Assembly (NCBI GenBank): GCA_021442155.1
Contig: CM038214.1
Coordinates: forward strand, 19,307,808-19,371,807
Reading direction: 5' to 3'
Source of the DNA: Cymbidium sinense
Lineage: Eukaryota > Streptophyta > Magnoliopsida > Asparagales > Orchidaceae
DNA length: 64,000 bases
The first letter of the stretch is position 1. Every line of letters starts with the position of its first letter. Made by a program: the position numbers and the translations under genes. Shown here in pieces: positions 38,942 through 51,883 of this stretch. The notes beneath the pieces are model-generated. The model did no database searches and was not told where the DNA came from. It was given only the letters and a program-made list of their open reading frames with translations.

Positions 38942-38944
<3 letters not shown>
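36651..38944 (+). repeat. Telomere-like array between GRP copy 5 and LINE-like fragment 1
   Basis: Alternating TTTAGGG-rich and AT-rich zones. A caaattaagtaacaggtagg tag lies near 37167. The island motif lies at 38231-38265. GC-enriched variants occur at 37860-38160 and 38290-38580. The array ends at the 31-base T run of the next feature. Confidence 0.9.
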
Positions 38945-38976
<32 letters not shown>

Positions 38977-40634
38977 GGAAGCCCATGAGGGGTATTTTAT
39001 TACCACAAAAGAGGGTTACAAGGTCCTTAAAGGGGATAAACTCATCTACCGCTCAAGAGCTACATTCAGACGGAGTAAATCCCGCCTAAGTGTGCAAAAG
39101 CAATAGAACACTTTAAAACAATCAAAAGATAGTTAGATTCGCATAATAAACCAAAAGCAAATTGTGACCAATACTGCAGGACTTGAGAATGGCCACTGGT
39201 GCAAACTAAAGAGAAAAGGAAGGAGGTCCTGCAACAATTTAGACTGACAAAAATTAGAACAGTTATAGTTGTACAGACAATATGATGACTGAAAAATGCA
39301 AAGTCTATAGAATTTAGAAAAGAGAAAAGATAGAGAAGGCTCAGGCTCAGTCACACCAGGATGGGGCAGATGCAAAAGTGTGCATCCAAACTTCAGGAGA
39401 AGGGTTACTTCACAAGAGCTACTACCAAACCAAAATGGAGTGAAAACATCACAGCCATCATAGCCAACAAACGTTAGAGAAAGGGCCAGAAGGTCTAATT
39501 GAGTGGATTACAAACACACCTAATCGACAATATCATCACCATATCAAGAAAATACAGAAGCAAATGTGATGGAGCCAACATTGCAGAATCCCATTAATAG
39601 GATCGGGCAGATGAGGGGACCATAACAAATGAAGTGAAGCTTCTGCTAGAACCAAGCCAAACAAAGCAACCTCATGCATTCAGGATTAAGAGACCAGCCA
39701 GTGAAAGGTACATCAACAAAGTCCCAGCCTAAGTTACCACAGGAATTATAGCAGATTAAAGTACAGCAGATTAAGAGATAAAAGATAAGACCCCAACGAG
39801 ACAAATCCGATCGTGAAAATCAAAAGCTACCACATAAGGAACATTCATAACAAGAAGAATATCCCAATGCCCAACAATCCTCAGAAATACCCAGGCTTGC
39901 ATAATAACAATCATTGAGAGTATACAAACCATAGGTTAAGATCAAGTAGCATTGATTAGGCACAATGATTTGCACAATACTAGCGACTAAAAGGGATACT
40001 ATAGTTAAGACAAGAGCTGTAGACAACTAATCGATAAACCAAATCCACAAACATCCAAAGTCTTAAAATAGCAACAGGTAACATCAGACTATAGTACCTC
40101 TCAAACAGAAATGACACTCCAATCCAAGAAGGTAACAACACAAACCCAATAGATGCAGGATTACAATATAAGCAATGACTATAAATATGATTCACCACCA
40201 CGAAAAGAACCAAGCCAAAATAATCCAGGCAATCAGAAAGTCACTCCCATCAGAGCAACTAATGCAACATTGTAAGCCACTAGAATATAAAATAAGAAGA
40301 TGGTTCCAAGTAGATACATCATTACCAAGTAGGAATTTTAAGACAATAAAGGTCCAAAACTAGAACTTGCAAAGACAGTAGCAGGCAAGATGGCAAAAAA
40401 ATAGAGGAAAATGAGAGCAGCAGAAAAAATCTCAGAGCCAAACCCAAAGGGATTAAAAAACCAAATCAACAAACAAATCAACAAACAACCATGGAAGCAA
40501 ACCTCCAAAATGCAAAAAGTAATTAAACCCAATCCATTCCAAAGACAAGGATTTGACAAAATAACCATTAAAAGAGACCGTAGTATTAATTTCTTCCCTT
40601 GGTAGAGCAGAGGTTATATATAAAGCAAAGACAA
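38945..40634 (-). mobile_element. LINE-like poly(A) element, 5'-truncated, fragment 1
   Basis: On + the insert starts with 31 T (38945-38975), the complement of a poly(A) tail. About 1.66 kb follows that is T-rich on -, with no telomere motif. The - strand end reads TTGTGGTAATAAAATACCCC shortly before the A run, which is typical of plant L1-type LINE 3' ends. No reverse transcriptase or endonuclease motif is visible, so only the 3' non-coding part would be present. The open frames (39133-39375, 39820-40213, 40338-40568 on -) are hydrophobic by composition and show no domain. A retrocopy of another transcript is the alternative. The ccttaaaggggat / ctcaagagctac part near the tail also occurs in fragment 2. 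Confidence 0.5.
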
Positions 40635-41775
40635 TTTAGGGTTTAGGGTTTATGATTTAGGGTTTAGGTTTAGGGTTTAGATTTGGGTTTAGATTTAGTT
40701 TAAAGTTTAGGTTTAGTGGTTTAAGTGCCTGTGGTTTAGGGTTTAGTGGCCCAGTTTAGTGGGCCTAGGGTTTAGGGTCAGGCCCAGGATTTGACAACCC
40801 AGTTTATTATTTGGGGGGTTTAGGGCCAAAATGCAGTAATTTAGGTTTAGTTTGTGGTTTAGCCTGGTTTAGGTGGGGGGTTGTGGCCTACCAGGTGGGG
40901 TTTGGGGTGTGTCAGGGGGGCCTAGTTTAGGTTTAGCTCAAACCATTTAGGATTTGGTTTTATAATTTAGATTTAGGTTTAGGATATTAGGTGGCCAAGT
41001 TTTTTGAGTTAAGTCAGTAGGTAGGGTTGTTTGTAAGTTTAGGTTTAGGTTTAGGGTCAGGCTAGCAGGAGAGCCCAGGGGTTTAGGATTTAAGATTTAG
41101 TAGGGTTTACATACAAAGTTTAAGGTTTGGGTTTTAGCTTTTATCTGATCTTTATTTTAGGTATTTTAGGCTATTTTATTTTATTTTATGTTTAGTTTTA
41201 TTTTATTTTGGTTTATTCTTAGGTTTATTTTATTTAATTTAGTTTAAGTTATTATTTTATCTTAGTTTATTTTATTAGTTTACATATTATTTTAGGTTTG
41301 GTTAGGTTTTATTTTATATTTTATTTTATCTTATTTAGGTTTTTTTAATTTTAAACCCATTTAGTTTAGTTTAGGTTGTCTGGTCTTGTGGTGCAGGGTT
41401 TATGGGAGTGGTTGGAGGGTTTGGGGTGGTTAGTGGTCAGGTTTAGGGTGTGGCTTAGTGTTAGGGCCCATGGTTTAGGGTCACTATTTGGTTTAGGGTT
41501 TAGGGTTTAGGGTTTAGGGTTTAAGATTTTAGGGTTTAAGGTTTCTCTTAAAGTTTAGGTTTAGGATTTAGGGTTTATGGTTGCAGTTTAGGGTTGTAGG
41601 TTTATGGTTTAGGGCTGTGTTTTGTTTTGGGTTTAGGGTTTAGGTTATAGGTTTAGGGTTTGAGTTTAGGATTTTATGATTTAGGGTTTAGTGTTTAGGG
41701 TTTAGGGTTTGGGGTTTAGGATTTTTAGGGTTTAGGGTTTAGGGTTAGGGTTCAAGTTTTTCTTGGGTTTGTAAT
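40635..41775 (+). repeat. Telomere-like array between LINE-like fragment 1 and GRP copy 6
   Basis: TTTAGGG-rich at both ends, with a near-perfect run near 41490-41522. A GC-enriched patch lies at 40680-41130 (ggcccag, cctaggg, gggggcctag). A short AT-rich zone lies at 41140-41360. Confidence 0.93.
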
Positions 41776-41958
41776 TATTTTTTTAACAAGAAAACAAATT
41801 GATTCAACATTTCTCCTTTTTGATTTCATCAACCAAGTAATACACCATGTTTTTATGACATAAGTGACCACGTAGATAAAAATGAGCACACATAGAGCAA
41901 ATCAAAAACCTTAGATAACTAGAACCGTCTCTACTATAAAGACACTATTCCATAACTT
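41776..41958 (-). pseudogene. GRP retrocopy 6, 3' UTR only
   Basis: Poly(A) remnant followed by about 170 bases of 3' UTR, ending at the ccataactttt/aggttt junction shared with copy 5, at an offset of 5.31 kb. The coding region is absent. Confidence 0.8.
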
Positions 41959-42266
41959 TTAGGTTTTTATTTAAGGTTTATTTTCTCACTTTAGGGTTTC
42001 AGATTTATTTATTTTTGTTCATTTAATTAATTAATTATTTTTTTGTTTATTTATTTTTGTTTATTTCATTATCATTTTTTATTTTATTTTCCTTTTAGGT
42101 TTAGTAACAAGCTTAAGGTTTTAGTTTTATTTCATTTTATTATTTAATTTTATTTTTGTTTAAGCTTAAGGTTTAGGTTTAGGTTTTTAGCTTTTTAGGA
42201 TTTTGGGTTTAGGGTTTAGGCTTAGTTTAGGGTTTAGGGTTTAGGGTTTAGGGTTTGGGTTTTGGG
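41959..42266 (+). repeat. Short telomere-like array between GRP copy 6 and LINE-like fragment 2
   Basis: AT-rich at first, then TTTAGGG-rich with about four clean units near 42228-42256, immediately before the T run of the next insert. Confidence 0.93.
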
Positions 42267-43118
42267 TTTTTTTGTAAATTTTATTACAATAAAAGGAAAA
42301 ATACAATGTCCTTAAGGGGTAAAGCTCTAAAATTCTAATATGCTCAGAGCTACGAGAAACCTAAAGAGCAAAACCCCCATTTAAGTACATTAGTAAAAAA
42401 AGAAAACAAAAGAGCAAATACAACAACTAAAAAGTATAAGAGAAAAAGACAGAGAGTAAGACTAAAACAAATCCTGAAAATAGTAAAAGGATGAGTCAGC
42501 AACATAAGTAACCAACAAAGGAAGCATCCCCAACATCCAATGAAAACTAGAAAACCAATAAAGCTCCACACAAGAGAGGTCCAAAAGAAGCACAACCACC
42601 ATAGAAAGGAAACAACATCACCAGGACCAGCCAAGAAACCAAACTTCCCTAACAACAAATACTAACTGAACAGGATGCATAATTACAACATAAAATGTGT
42701 TACAAATAATGCACCCAACGGAGGCTAATCCCAAGAGAATAACCCAACACAAAACTAAGGAAAAAGAAGAATCTAGTAAAAATAATAAGGAATAGGCAGG
42801 AAACCCCCAAAAAAAGTACCAAGAAATTCCCCAAAAATGGCCTAGAAAGGCAACAACCAACAATAGTTCCCACTAGGAAGGCCACCCATCCAACCATGAC
42901 AAACCAACAAAAAGTAATTCAAATTCAATAGTAGAGCCAACAAACCAACTAGTGTAGAAAATAGAATAAAGCTAGAGTAAAAAATCATCATATCCACCAG
43001 CAACTCGAGTAACAAGGCAGAGAAGACAATAGCCACCAGGCTGAAAAAGCCAAGCCAACCCAAAAGCAAGAGGTCAAAATCATAACTCCACTTAGGAAAA
43101 AATGTGAAAATAAGTTTA
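42267..43118 (-). mobile_element. LINE-like poly(A) element, 5'-truncated, fragment 2
   Basis: On + a T run (42267-42273) is followed by about 845 bases that are A-rich on + and T-rich on -, without telomere motif. Close to the tail, the parts attttattacaa, tacaatgtccttaaggggta and gctcagagctac match the same region of fragment 1 (38991-39062), so both belong to one family. Beyond this the two are hard to align. No RT motif is visible. The hydrophobic open frames at 42350-42658, 42618-42863 and 42842-43069 on - reflect T/G-rich composition rather than membrane proteins. Confidence 0.5.
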
Positions 43119-44821
43119 AATTTTAGGGTTTAGGGTTTAAGGTTTAGGATTTTGAGGGTTTTGAGGGTTTAAGGTTTAGGGTTTAGGGTTATATGGTTTA
43201 GGTTTAGGTTTTAGGGCTTAGGGTTTAGGGTTTAGGGTAAGTTTAGGGTTTAGGGTTAGGCTCAGAGATTAGGGTTTAGGGTGGGGTTTTAGGTTTTAAG
43301 GTTTAGGGTTTTATGGTTTAGGGATAAAGATTTAGGGTTTAGGGAAGGTTTATGATTTGCCTAGGGTTTAGGGTTTAAAGTTAAGGGTATGTTTAGGGTT
43401 TACATTTTAGGTGTTAATGATTTAAGGTTTGCCTAGGTTTTTTTTAAATTATGTAAACCCAGAGATTTAGGTTTATTTAGTTTATTTTTATTTATTTTAG
43501 AGCATTTGATTATTTAGGCTTATTTTATTTTATTTAGTTTAGTTTATTTATTTTAGTTTAGGTTTCATTTTAGTTTCTTTTTAGGTTGAGGTTTTATGTT
43601 TATTTATTTTAGTTTAGTTTATTTTTTTTTAGGTTTAGGTATTTTATTTTTAGGTTTAGGTTTAGGTTTTTTTTCTTTTAGGTTTAGATTTTAGGTTTAT
43701 TTTTAGGTTTTATTTTTTAGTTTAGGTTTATCTTTATTTTAGCTTATTTTATTTTATTTAGTTTAGGGTATAGTTTTTTTAGTTTAGGGTTAGTTTTGTT
43801 TATTTTAGTTTAGTTTATTTTAGTTTAGGTTTAAGTTTATTTTATTTTGTCTATTTTATGTTTAGGTTATTTTATAGTTTTCAATTTTGGTTTTCTTTTA
43901 GGTTTATATTTTTATTAAGTTTTATTTTATTTTATTTTAGGTTTAGTTTATTTTTATTTTACATATGGTTTTATTTTTTTATTTAGGTTTATTCTTTTTA
44001 GCTTAGTTTTTTTATTTATTTTATTTTAGTTTAATTTGAAATTTTGATTTTATTTTATGCTTAAGTTTAAGTATAGGTTTTAATTTATTTATTTTATTTT
44101 ATTTTATTCAAGTTTATGTTTTTTTAAAATTTTATTTTTAGGTTTTATTTTGTTTAGATTTATGTTTAGGTTTTAGGATTTTAGGGTTTAGGGTTAAGGC
44201 TTTAAGGTTTAGGGTTTGGGGTTTAGGATTGTAGGTTTTAGGATTTAGGGATTAGGGTTTAGGATTTAGGGTTTAGGGTTTAGGGTTTTAGGGTTTAGGG
44301 TTTATGGTTGTTTTTTTATTTTATTTTATATATTTTTAGGGTTTAAGTATAATTAGATTATTTTTATTTATTTTAGTTTTTTAATTTTAATTTTTAAGTT
44401 TATTTTATTTTAGTTAGGTTAGTTTATTGATTTTAGTTTATATTTTTATTTTAGTTTATTTTTTAGGTTTAGGTTTATGTTTATGTTTATCTTTTAGGTT
44501 TAGTTTTATTTATTTTAGTTTAGTTTAGTTTTTATTTTCTTTTTTATTTTCTTTTCTAGTTTAGGCTATGGTTTAGGTTTAGGTTTAGGTTTTAGTTTAG
44601 GTATTTATTTTATTTTATTTTTTTTTTTGATTTGGGAATATTTATTTATTTTATTTTTAGGTTTTATTTAGTTTAGGTTTAGGTTTTAACTTTGGATTTT
44701 AGATTTAGGGTTTATGATTAGTTTAGTGTTTTAGGTTTAGGGTTTAGTTTAGTGTTTTATGTTTTAGGGTTTAGGGTTTGATTTTAGGTTTAGGGTTCAA
44801 GTTTTAGTTTAGGGTTTAGGG
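43119..44821 (+). repeat. Telomere-like array between LINE-like fragment 2 and GRP copy 7
   Basis: TTTAGGG-rich at 43119-43440 and 44170-44310, AT-rich between. The TTTTTTTAAATTATGTAAACC tag lies near 43440, and the paired AT-rich landmarks are near 43835 and 43950. Confidence 0.95.
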
Positions 44822-45145
44822 TTTTTTTTTTTCTTAACAGAGAATAAATTTAGGTACAATAGTTCCTCTTATCTATTTAATCAACCAAGTAACACACTAA
44901 GTTTTCTGAGACACAAGTGACAACATAGATAAAAAATTAGCACGCATAGAGCAGATCAAATACCCAAGATAACTAGAACTTTCTACTATAAAAAAATAGT
45001 TCCGTAAGTAGTAGATTAGATCTTCTTTAGTTTCTCCATTTCCCATCAGAACCACCCCAACCTCTCGAACAGGGGGATCCACCATCATATTCCGATATCT
45101 CACTCTACCACCACCACGACTATAACCTCCATCGATGGTTCTTAG
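44822..45145 (-). pseudogene. GRP retrocopy 7, internally deleted
   Basis: T run (44822-44833), antisense 3' UTR, and the C-terminal coding end (ccaccatcata, ccaccaccacgactataacc on +). The sequence then jumps from ctccatc to gatggttcttag, close to the usual right end. Most of the glycine-rich tract is therefore deleted, while the terminal break point seems kept. The open frame at 44897-45103 on - is out of the original frame. Confidence 0.75.
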
Positions 45146-48100
45146 ATTTTTAGGTTTTTTTAGGTTTATTTAGGGTTTAGGGGGTTGGGTTTAGGGTTTA
45201 GGGTTTAGGTTTTAGGGTTTAGGGTTTATGCTTTAGGGTTTAAGGCTTAGGGTTTTAGGGTTTAGGGTTTAGGGTTAGTATAAGTGTTTAAGGTTTGGGG
45301 GGTTTGGAGTGTTTAGGGTTTAGGATTATGTTTTAGGGTTTGTGGTTTAGGGTTTATGGTTTAGGGTTGTAGGGTTTAGGGTTTAGCATAGTTAGGGTTT
45401 AGTTTAGGGTTATTTAGGTTTAGGTTTTATGTTTATTTAGGTTTAGGTTTATGTTTTAGTTTAGTTTATTTTATTTATATTTTAGTTTAAGTTTAGGGTT
45501 AGGTTTAGGTTTTATTTAGTCCAGGTTTATTTTATTTATTTTTAGTTTATTTAGTTTTGTTTAGGTCTATTATTTAAGTTTTAGGTTTAAGTTTTTTATT
45601 TTATTTATTTTTTTTTTAGTTTAGCTCAGTTTAGGTTTAGGTTTTAAGTTTTGGTTCAGTTTATGTTTAGGGTTAGGTTTATGTTTTCTTTAGTTTATTT
45701 TATGTTTTATTTTTATTTATTTTAGGTTTATTTTAGTTTAGGTTTAAGGCTTATTTATTTAGGTTTAGTTTAGGTTTAGGTTTATGTTAATCTTTTTAGG
45801 TTTAGGTTTTAACTAGTTTATCTTTAGTTTTATCTTATTAGGTTTAGTTTATTTAACATACTTATCTTTTAGTCCAAGTTTAAGTTTAGTTTTAGGATCA
45901 GGTTTTAAGTTTAGGATTAGGTTTATAGGTTTAAGTTTTGGTTTAGGTTTAGTTTAGGTTTAAGTTTTAGGTTTAGGTTTAGGTTTAGGTTTATTTTCAT
46001 TTATTTATTTTATTTTATTTAGTTTATGTTTAGGTTTTAGGTTTATTTTTAAGTTTAAGTTTATAATTATTAGTCCAGGTTTAATTTTTAGGTTTAGGTT
46101 TTTAGTTTTAGCTTTAGTTTAGTTTAGGTTTAGGGTTAGGTTTATTTTAGGTGCAGGATTTTGTGTCCGTTTAGTTTAGGTTTAGATTTAGGTTTGGGTT
46201 TAGGTTTATTTAAGTTTATTTAGTTTAGTTTAGTTTAGTTTAGTTTAGGTTTAGGTTTTATTTTATTTATTTATTTATTTTAGTTTCATTTATTTTTTTT
46301 TTAGTTTATTTATTTTTAGGTTTATGTTTGGTTTAAGTTTTATTCATATTTATTTTGTTTAGTTTAAGTCTTGGTTTATGTTTAGGTTCTTTTATCTTTT
46401 AGGTGTAGGTTTAGGTTTAGGTTTTATTTTTATTTTAGGTTTAGGTTTAGTTTTAGGTTTAGGTTTAGGTTTATTTATTTAGTTTATTTAGGTTTATTTA
46501 TGTTTTTTAGTTTATTTATTTATGTTTATTTAGGTTTATATTTAGGTTTTGATTTAGTTTATTTATGGTTTTATTATTTAGTTTTAGGTGTTTTAATTTA
46601 AGTTTAGGTTTAGTTTTAGGGTTTACATTTACTCTTTAGGTTTTTTAGTGGTTTAAGGCTCTAGGGTTTGTTTTAGTGGTTTAGGATCAGGTTTATGTTT
46701 TAGAGTTTAGGGTTACTTTTAGGGTTTAGGGTCCAGGATTTAGTGTTTATGGTTTAGGGGTTTAGGGTTTTTTTTTAAAAATAATAAGTAAATATTTAAG
46801 TTTATTAATTTATCTTTATTTATATATTTTATTTTATTTAGTATAGTTTATTTATTTTATTTTAGGTTTTCTATCTTATTTATTTTAGGTTTAGGTTTAG
46901 GTTTATGTTTATTTTTTTATTTTAGTTTTATTTTATTTTATTTTATTTTTAGGTGGTCATCACTTTATTTTTTAGGTTTAAGTTTTAGTTTTTTATTTTA
47001 GGTTTATTTTAGGTTTTACTTTAGTTTAGGTTTAAGTTTATTTTAGTACATTTAATTTTATTTAGTTTATGTTTATGTTTAGGTTTAGTTTATTTTAGGT
47101 TTTGGTTAAGGTTTTAGTTAATTTTAGGTTTAGGTTTAAGTTTATTTTTAGTTTAAGGTTTAGGTTTATTTTTTTTATGTAGGTTTTATTTTAGGTATAT
47201 TGTTAGGTTTAGGTTTTATTTAGTTTTTTTATTTTATTTATATTTATTTTATTTTTATTTTATGTTTAAGTTTTATTTTATTTAGATTTTTTATTTTTAA
47301 GTTTTACTTTTAGTTTAGTTTATGTTTTTCTCTTTATTTTAGTTCTTTTTTTATTTTATTTTCTTTAGGTTAACATTTAGGTTTAGGTTTGTAGGTCTGC
47401 CTAGTTTAGTTTTAGTTTTTTTATTTTTATTTTTTCTTTATTTAGGTTTAAATTTATTTATTTATATAGGTTTTATTTAGTTTAGGTTTAGGTTTCAGGT
47501 TTAGGGTTTACAATTTAGGGTTTAGAGGGGCAGGTTTGGGTTTAGGTTTAGGTGAGGTTTGTGGGTTTAGGATTTAGGATGGGTTTATTATTTAGGGTTT
47601 AGGGTTTGTGGTTGAGGGTTTAGGTTTAGTGTAGGGTTAGTGTTTAAGTTAGTTAGGATTTAGTGTGTGTTTACCATTTATTTTATGTTTAGTGTTTGGG
47701 TTTTGTTTGTTTAGGTTTTGTGTTTGGGTTTTAGTGCCTAGGTTTAGGTTTAAGGTTTATTTATTTTAGTTTTATTTATTTTAGTTTAGGTTTATGTTGA
47801 TTTTATTTTGTTTATTTTAGGTTTAGGTTTTTTTTTTAGTTCAGTATTTTAGGTTTTATTTTTATTTATTTTCAGATTATTTAGGTTTATTTTTAGGTTT
47901 AAGTTTGTATTTAGTTTTATTTATTTTATTTTTGGTTTATTTTATGTTTATTTTATGTTTATTTTCTTTAGGTGTATTTTATTTTATTTAGTTTAGTTTA
48001 GATTTTCATTTAATTTATTTTAATTTAGTTTTATAAATTAATTATTTTATTTTAATTTTTTTTTAATTTATATTTTATTTATTTAGGTTTAGGTTTTTTT

Positions 48101-51100
48101 AGGTTTTTTATTTTATTTATTTTTGGTTTTATTTAATTTAGGTTTTTTTAGGTTTTGTATTTGGTTTAGGTTTAGGGTTTAGGATTTTAGGTTTTAGGGT
48201 TTACAGTTTAGGGTTTAGGGTTTATTTATTTTAGTTTAGTTTATTTTAGTTCAGGTTTATGTTTATTTTATGTTTAGACTTTTTTTTTTTAGTTTAGATT
48301 TTAGGTTTTGTTTTTTATTTTTAGGTTTATTTTTTGGGTTTAGCTTTTATTTCATTTTTAATTAATTTAATTTTAGGTTTATTTTTTTTATTTTATTTTG
48401 AATTTTTATTTTATTTAGATTTTAAATTCTGAGGTTTATTTTATTTTTTATTTTAGTTTCAGTTTTGATTTATTTTATTTTAGTTTAGTTATCATTTTTT
48501 ATTTTATTTTATTTTAAGGTTTAGGTTTAAGTTTAAGTTTAGGTTTTAGTTTATGCTTTTATTTTATTTAGGTTTTTATTTTAGGTTTATTTTATTTTTT
48601 TTAGTTTGGATTAAATTTTAATTTATTTTATTTTAGTTTAGTTTTTATTTTTATTTATTTTATTTTAGTTTAGGTTTTGTTTATTTTATTTTATTTTATT
48701 TATAAGTTTAGGTTTAGCTTTAGGTTTAGGTTTTAGTTTAGGGTTTTATTTTATTTTATTATTATTTTTATTTAGGTTTAGTTTTTTATTTAGTTTATTT
48801 TTAGTTTTTATTTACTTTTGGTTTAGGGTTTTGGTTTTAGGACTTGGATTTTGGGTTTGTTTGGGTTTAGGGTTTGGGGTCAGGTTTAGGTTTAGGTTTT
48901 ATTTATTTTAGTTTAGTTTATTTTAGGTTAGGTTTTATGTTTATTTTATTTTGTTTATTTTAGGTTTAGGTTTTTTATTAAGGGTTTAGGTTTATTTTTT
49001 TAAATTTAAGTTTATTTTTTAGATTTAGGTTTTTATTTAATTTAATTTTAGGTTTATTTTATTTTTATTTTATGTTTAGTTTTTATTTTGTTTAGGTTTT
49101 TTATTTTTTATTTTAGTTTAGGTTTTTATTTATTTTATTTTAATTTAGTTTCACTTTTTATTTTATTTTATTTTAAGGTTTAGGTTTAGGTTTAAGTTTA
49201 GGTTTTAGTTTAGGTTTTTATTTTATTTAGGCTTTTTATTTTTAGGTGCATTTTATTTTTTCACTTTATATTAATTTTTAATTTAATTTATTTTAGTTTA
49301 GTTTTTATTTAAATATATTTTATTTTAGTTTAGTTTTTATTTTATTTTATTTATAGGTTTAGGTTTAGGTTTTTTTTATTTTAATATTATTTTTATTTAG
49401 GTTTAGTTTTTTATTTTATTTATTTTTGGTTTTATTTTTTTTGCTTTGGGTTTAGGTTTGGTTTTGGGTTTGGGTTTAGGGTTTGGGGTTAGGGTTTAGG
49501 TTTTATTTATTTTTGTTTAATTTATTTTAGGTTAGGTTTATGTTTATTTTATTTTATTTATTTTAGGTTTAGGTTTTTTTTAGTTTAGGGATTTAGGTTT
49601 TATTTTTTTTATTTGTAAGTTTATTTTTGTGTTTAGGTTTTATTTAATTTAATTTTAGGTTTATTTTATTTTTATTTTATGTATAGTTTTTATTTTATTT
49701 AGGTTTTTTATTTCTAAGTTAATTTTATTTTTAATTTAGTTTAGGTTTTATTCTATTTTGATTTAGTTTTAGCATGGGTTTATTTTTATTTTTAATTAGT
49801 TTATTTTATTTATTTTAGAGTTTAGGTTTAGTTTAGGGATTAAGGTTATATTTAGGGTTTAAGTGTTTTTTCAGTGTGGGTGGTTAAGTGTAGGAGTTTA
49901 GTGAGCTGGTTTTGATTTAGGAGCAGGGTAGTAGGGATCAGTTTAGTCAGGTGTTTGGGTTTAGGTTAGTTTAGGTTTGCATGTTTATGGTAGGTTTAGA
50001 GTTTAGTGGAGTTTAGGGCACAGGATGGGTTAGGATTTAAGGGTTTCTAAGGTTTAGGGTTTTGAGGTTTATTATTTTTATTTAGTTTATTTTATTTAGT
50101 TTATGATTTATTTTTATTTCTATCTTAGTTTATTATTTAGGTTTAGATTGTGTTTATTTTTTGTTAGTTTATTTTATTTTATTTTAAGTTTAGGTTTTAC
50201 TTTAGGTTTTTAGGTTTAGTTTAGGTTTTAGGTTTAGTAGGTTTTAATTTATTTTCTTTTATGTTTTAGGTTTTATTTTATTTATTGGTTTTTTTATAGT
50301 TTAGGTTTATTTTAGTTTGTTTATTTTATTTAGTTTAGGTTTAGGTTTTATTTATTTTTAGGTATTATTTATTTTAGTTTAGTTTATGTTATTTAGATTT
50401 ATATTTATTTTATTTTGTTTATTTTAGGTTTTATTTTTTTAAGTTTAGGGTTTAGGTTGTATTTTTAATTAATTTTTAAGTTTATTTTTTGGTTTAGGTT
50501 TTTATGTAGTTATTATTTTATTTTATTTTAGGTTTATTTTATTTTTATTTTACATTTAATTTTTATTTTATTTAGGTTTTCTATTTTTATTTATTTTATT
50601 TTTCTAATTTATTTTGTGGTTTTATTATGTTATTTTAGTTTAGTTTTCATTTTTTTTATTTATTTTTTAGGTTTAGGTTTAGGTTTTTTTATTTGTTTTA
50701 TTATTTTATTTTGGTTTATGTTTTATCTATTTTATTTTTATGCTTTATTTAGTTTAGGTATAGGTTTTTAGCATTCTAGGGTTTTGATTTAAGGTTTTTG
50801 GGTTTAGGTTTTAGGGTTTATTTTAGGGTTTAAGGTTTGGGGTTTTTTATATTTTGTTTTTATTTTTTATTTTTTTAAATTAAGTAAACTCGTAGGGCTT
50901 AGGGTTTAGGGTTTTTGGTTTTAAATTTAAGGTTTACGGTTTAGGGTTTACTGTTTAAGGGTTTTTTTTAAAATTAAGTAAACCGACAGTTTAGGTTTAT
51001 TTATTTATTTATTTATTTATTTTATTTTATTTTATTTTTTATTTTATTAAATTTTGTTTATTTATTTTAGGTTTATTTAATTTTGTTTAGGTTTTTTTAT

Positions 51101-51476
51101 CTTAGTTTATTTTTGGATTAAAATTTAGGTTTATGTTTAGTATTTAGTTTATTTTTATTTTATTCTTTAGGTTAAGGTTTTATTTCTTATTTTTAGGTAT
51201 ATGTTTAGGTTTTTATTTTATTTTTTTAGGTTTAGGTTTTTAGGTTTTTTTTTAGTTTAAGTTTAGGTTTTTTCTAGTTTATTTTATTTTATTTAGTTTA
51301 TCGTTTAGAATTAGGTTTTATTTATTTTGTTTAATTTATTTTAATTTAAGTTTTTGTTTATTTTATTTTGTTTATTTTAGGTTTATGTTTTTTTTTAGTT
51401 TAGGGTCTAAGTTTTAATTTTTTTTTATTTTTAGGTTTATTTTAGGTTTAGGTTTTTATTTTATTTAAGTTTAGTT
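45146..51476 (+). repeat. Telomere-like array between GRP copies 7 and 8
   Basis: This is the longest interval between GRP copies. TTTAGGG-rich zones lie at 45146-45420, 46610-46770, 47490-47740, 48160-48220 and 50760-50960. Between 47750 and 50600 an AT-rich unit carrying TTTTATTTTGTTTATTTTAGG and TTTTA(C/T)(A/G)TTTAG landmarks repeats at roughly 0.5-0.7 kb (near 47800, 48945, 49550 and 50410). Tags of the TTAAATTAAGTAAAC type are at 46768, 50870 and 50962. A mildly GC-enriched patch is at 49850-50060. Confidence 0.93.
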
Positions 51477-51883
51477 TATTTTCTAATAGAGAACAAATTA
51501 AGATTCAATATTTCTTCTTTTGATTTCATTAACCAAGTAGCACATTAAGTTTTCTAAGACACACGTGATGACATAGATAAAAAATGAGCATGCATAGAGC
51601 AAATCAAAACCCTATATAACTTGAACCATCTCTACCAGAAGATACAATTCCATAACTAGTGATTGGATCGACCATTCTTCAATTTCTCCGCCCAATCAGA
51701 ACTACCTTTGCCTCTCGAGTAGCCTGATCCACCATCATATCCCCGATCTCTCCCTCTGCGACAGCAATGGCTTTAACCTCAATTGCTTCTCCTGCCTCCA
51801 TAACCACCACTGCTCCAACTACAACCTCCATATCCACCAGCACCTCCAGATCCCCCACCGCCACTCCGATAACCGCCACCTCT
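51477..51883 (-). pseudogene. GRP retrocopy 8, interrupted by a copia LTR
   Basis: Short T run and antisense 3' UTR, then the glycine-rich region, which reads GGGYRSGGGGSGGAGGYGG and SSGGYGGR in the original frame on - before a stop. At 51884 the sequence changes to the LTR of a Ty1/copia element. In copy 9 the matching position continues into the RRM tail, so the insertion fell within this copy. The missing remainder is not found on the other side of the element. The open frame 51679-51879 is in a shifted frame. Confidence 0.8.

Noticed and set aside
42350..43069. Overlapping hydrophobic frames on - resembling small membrane proteins
   Set aside because: T/G-rich composition makes Phe, Leu, Val, Trp and Cys codons in all frames; the frames overlap and the region ends in a LINE-like poly(A).
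16219..51476. CRISPR-like array because of regular repeats
   Set aside because: No constant repeat with unique spacers; the organism is a plant and the repeat is telomere-like.
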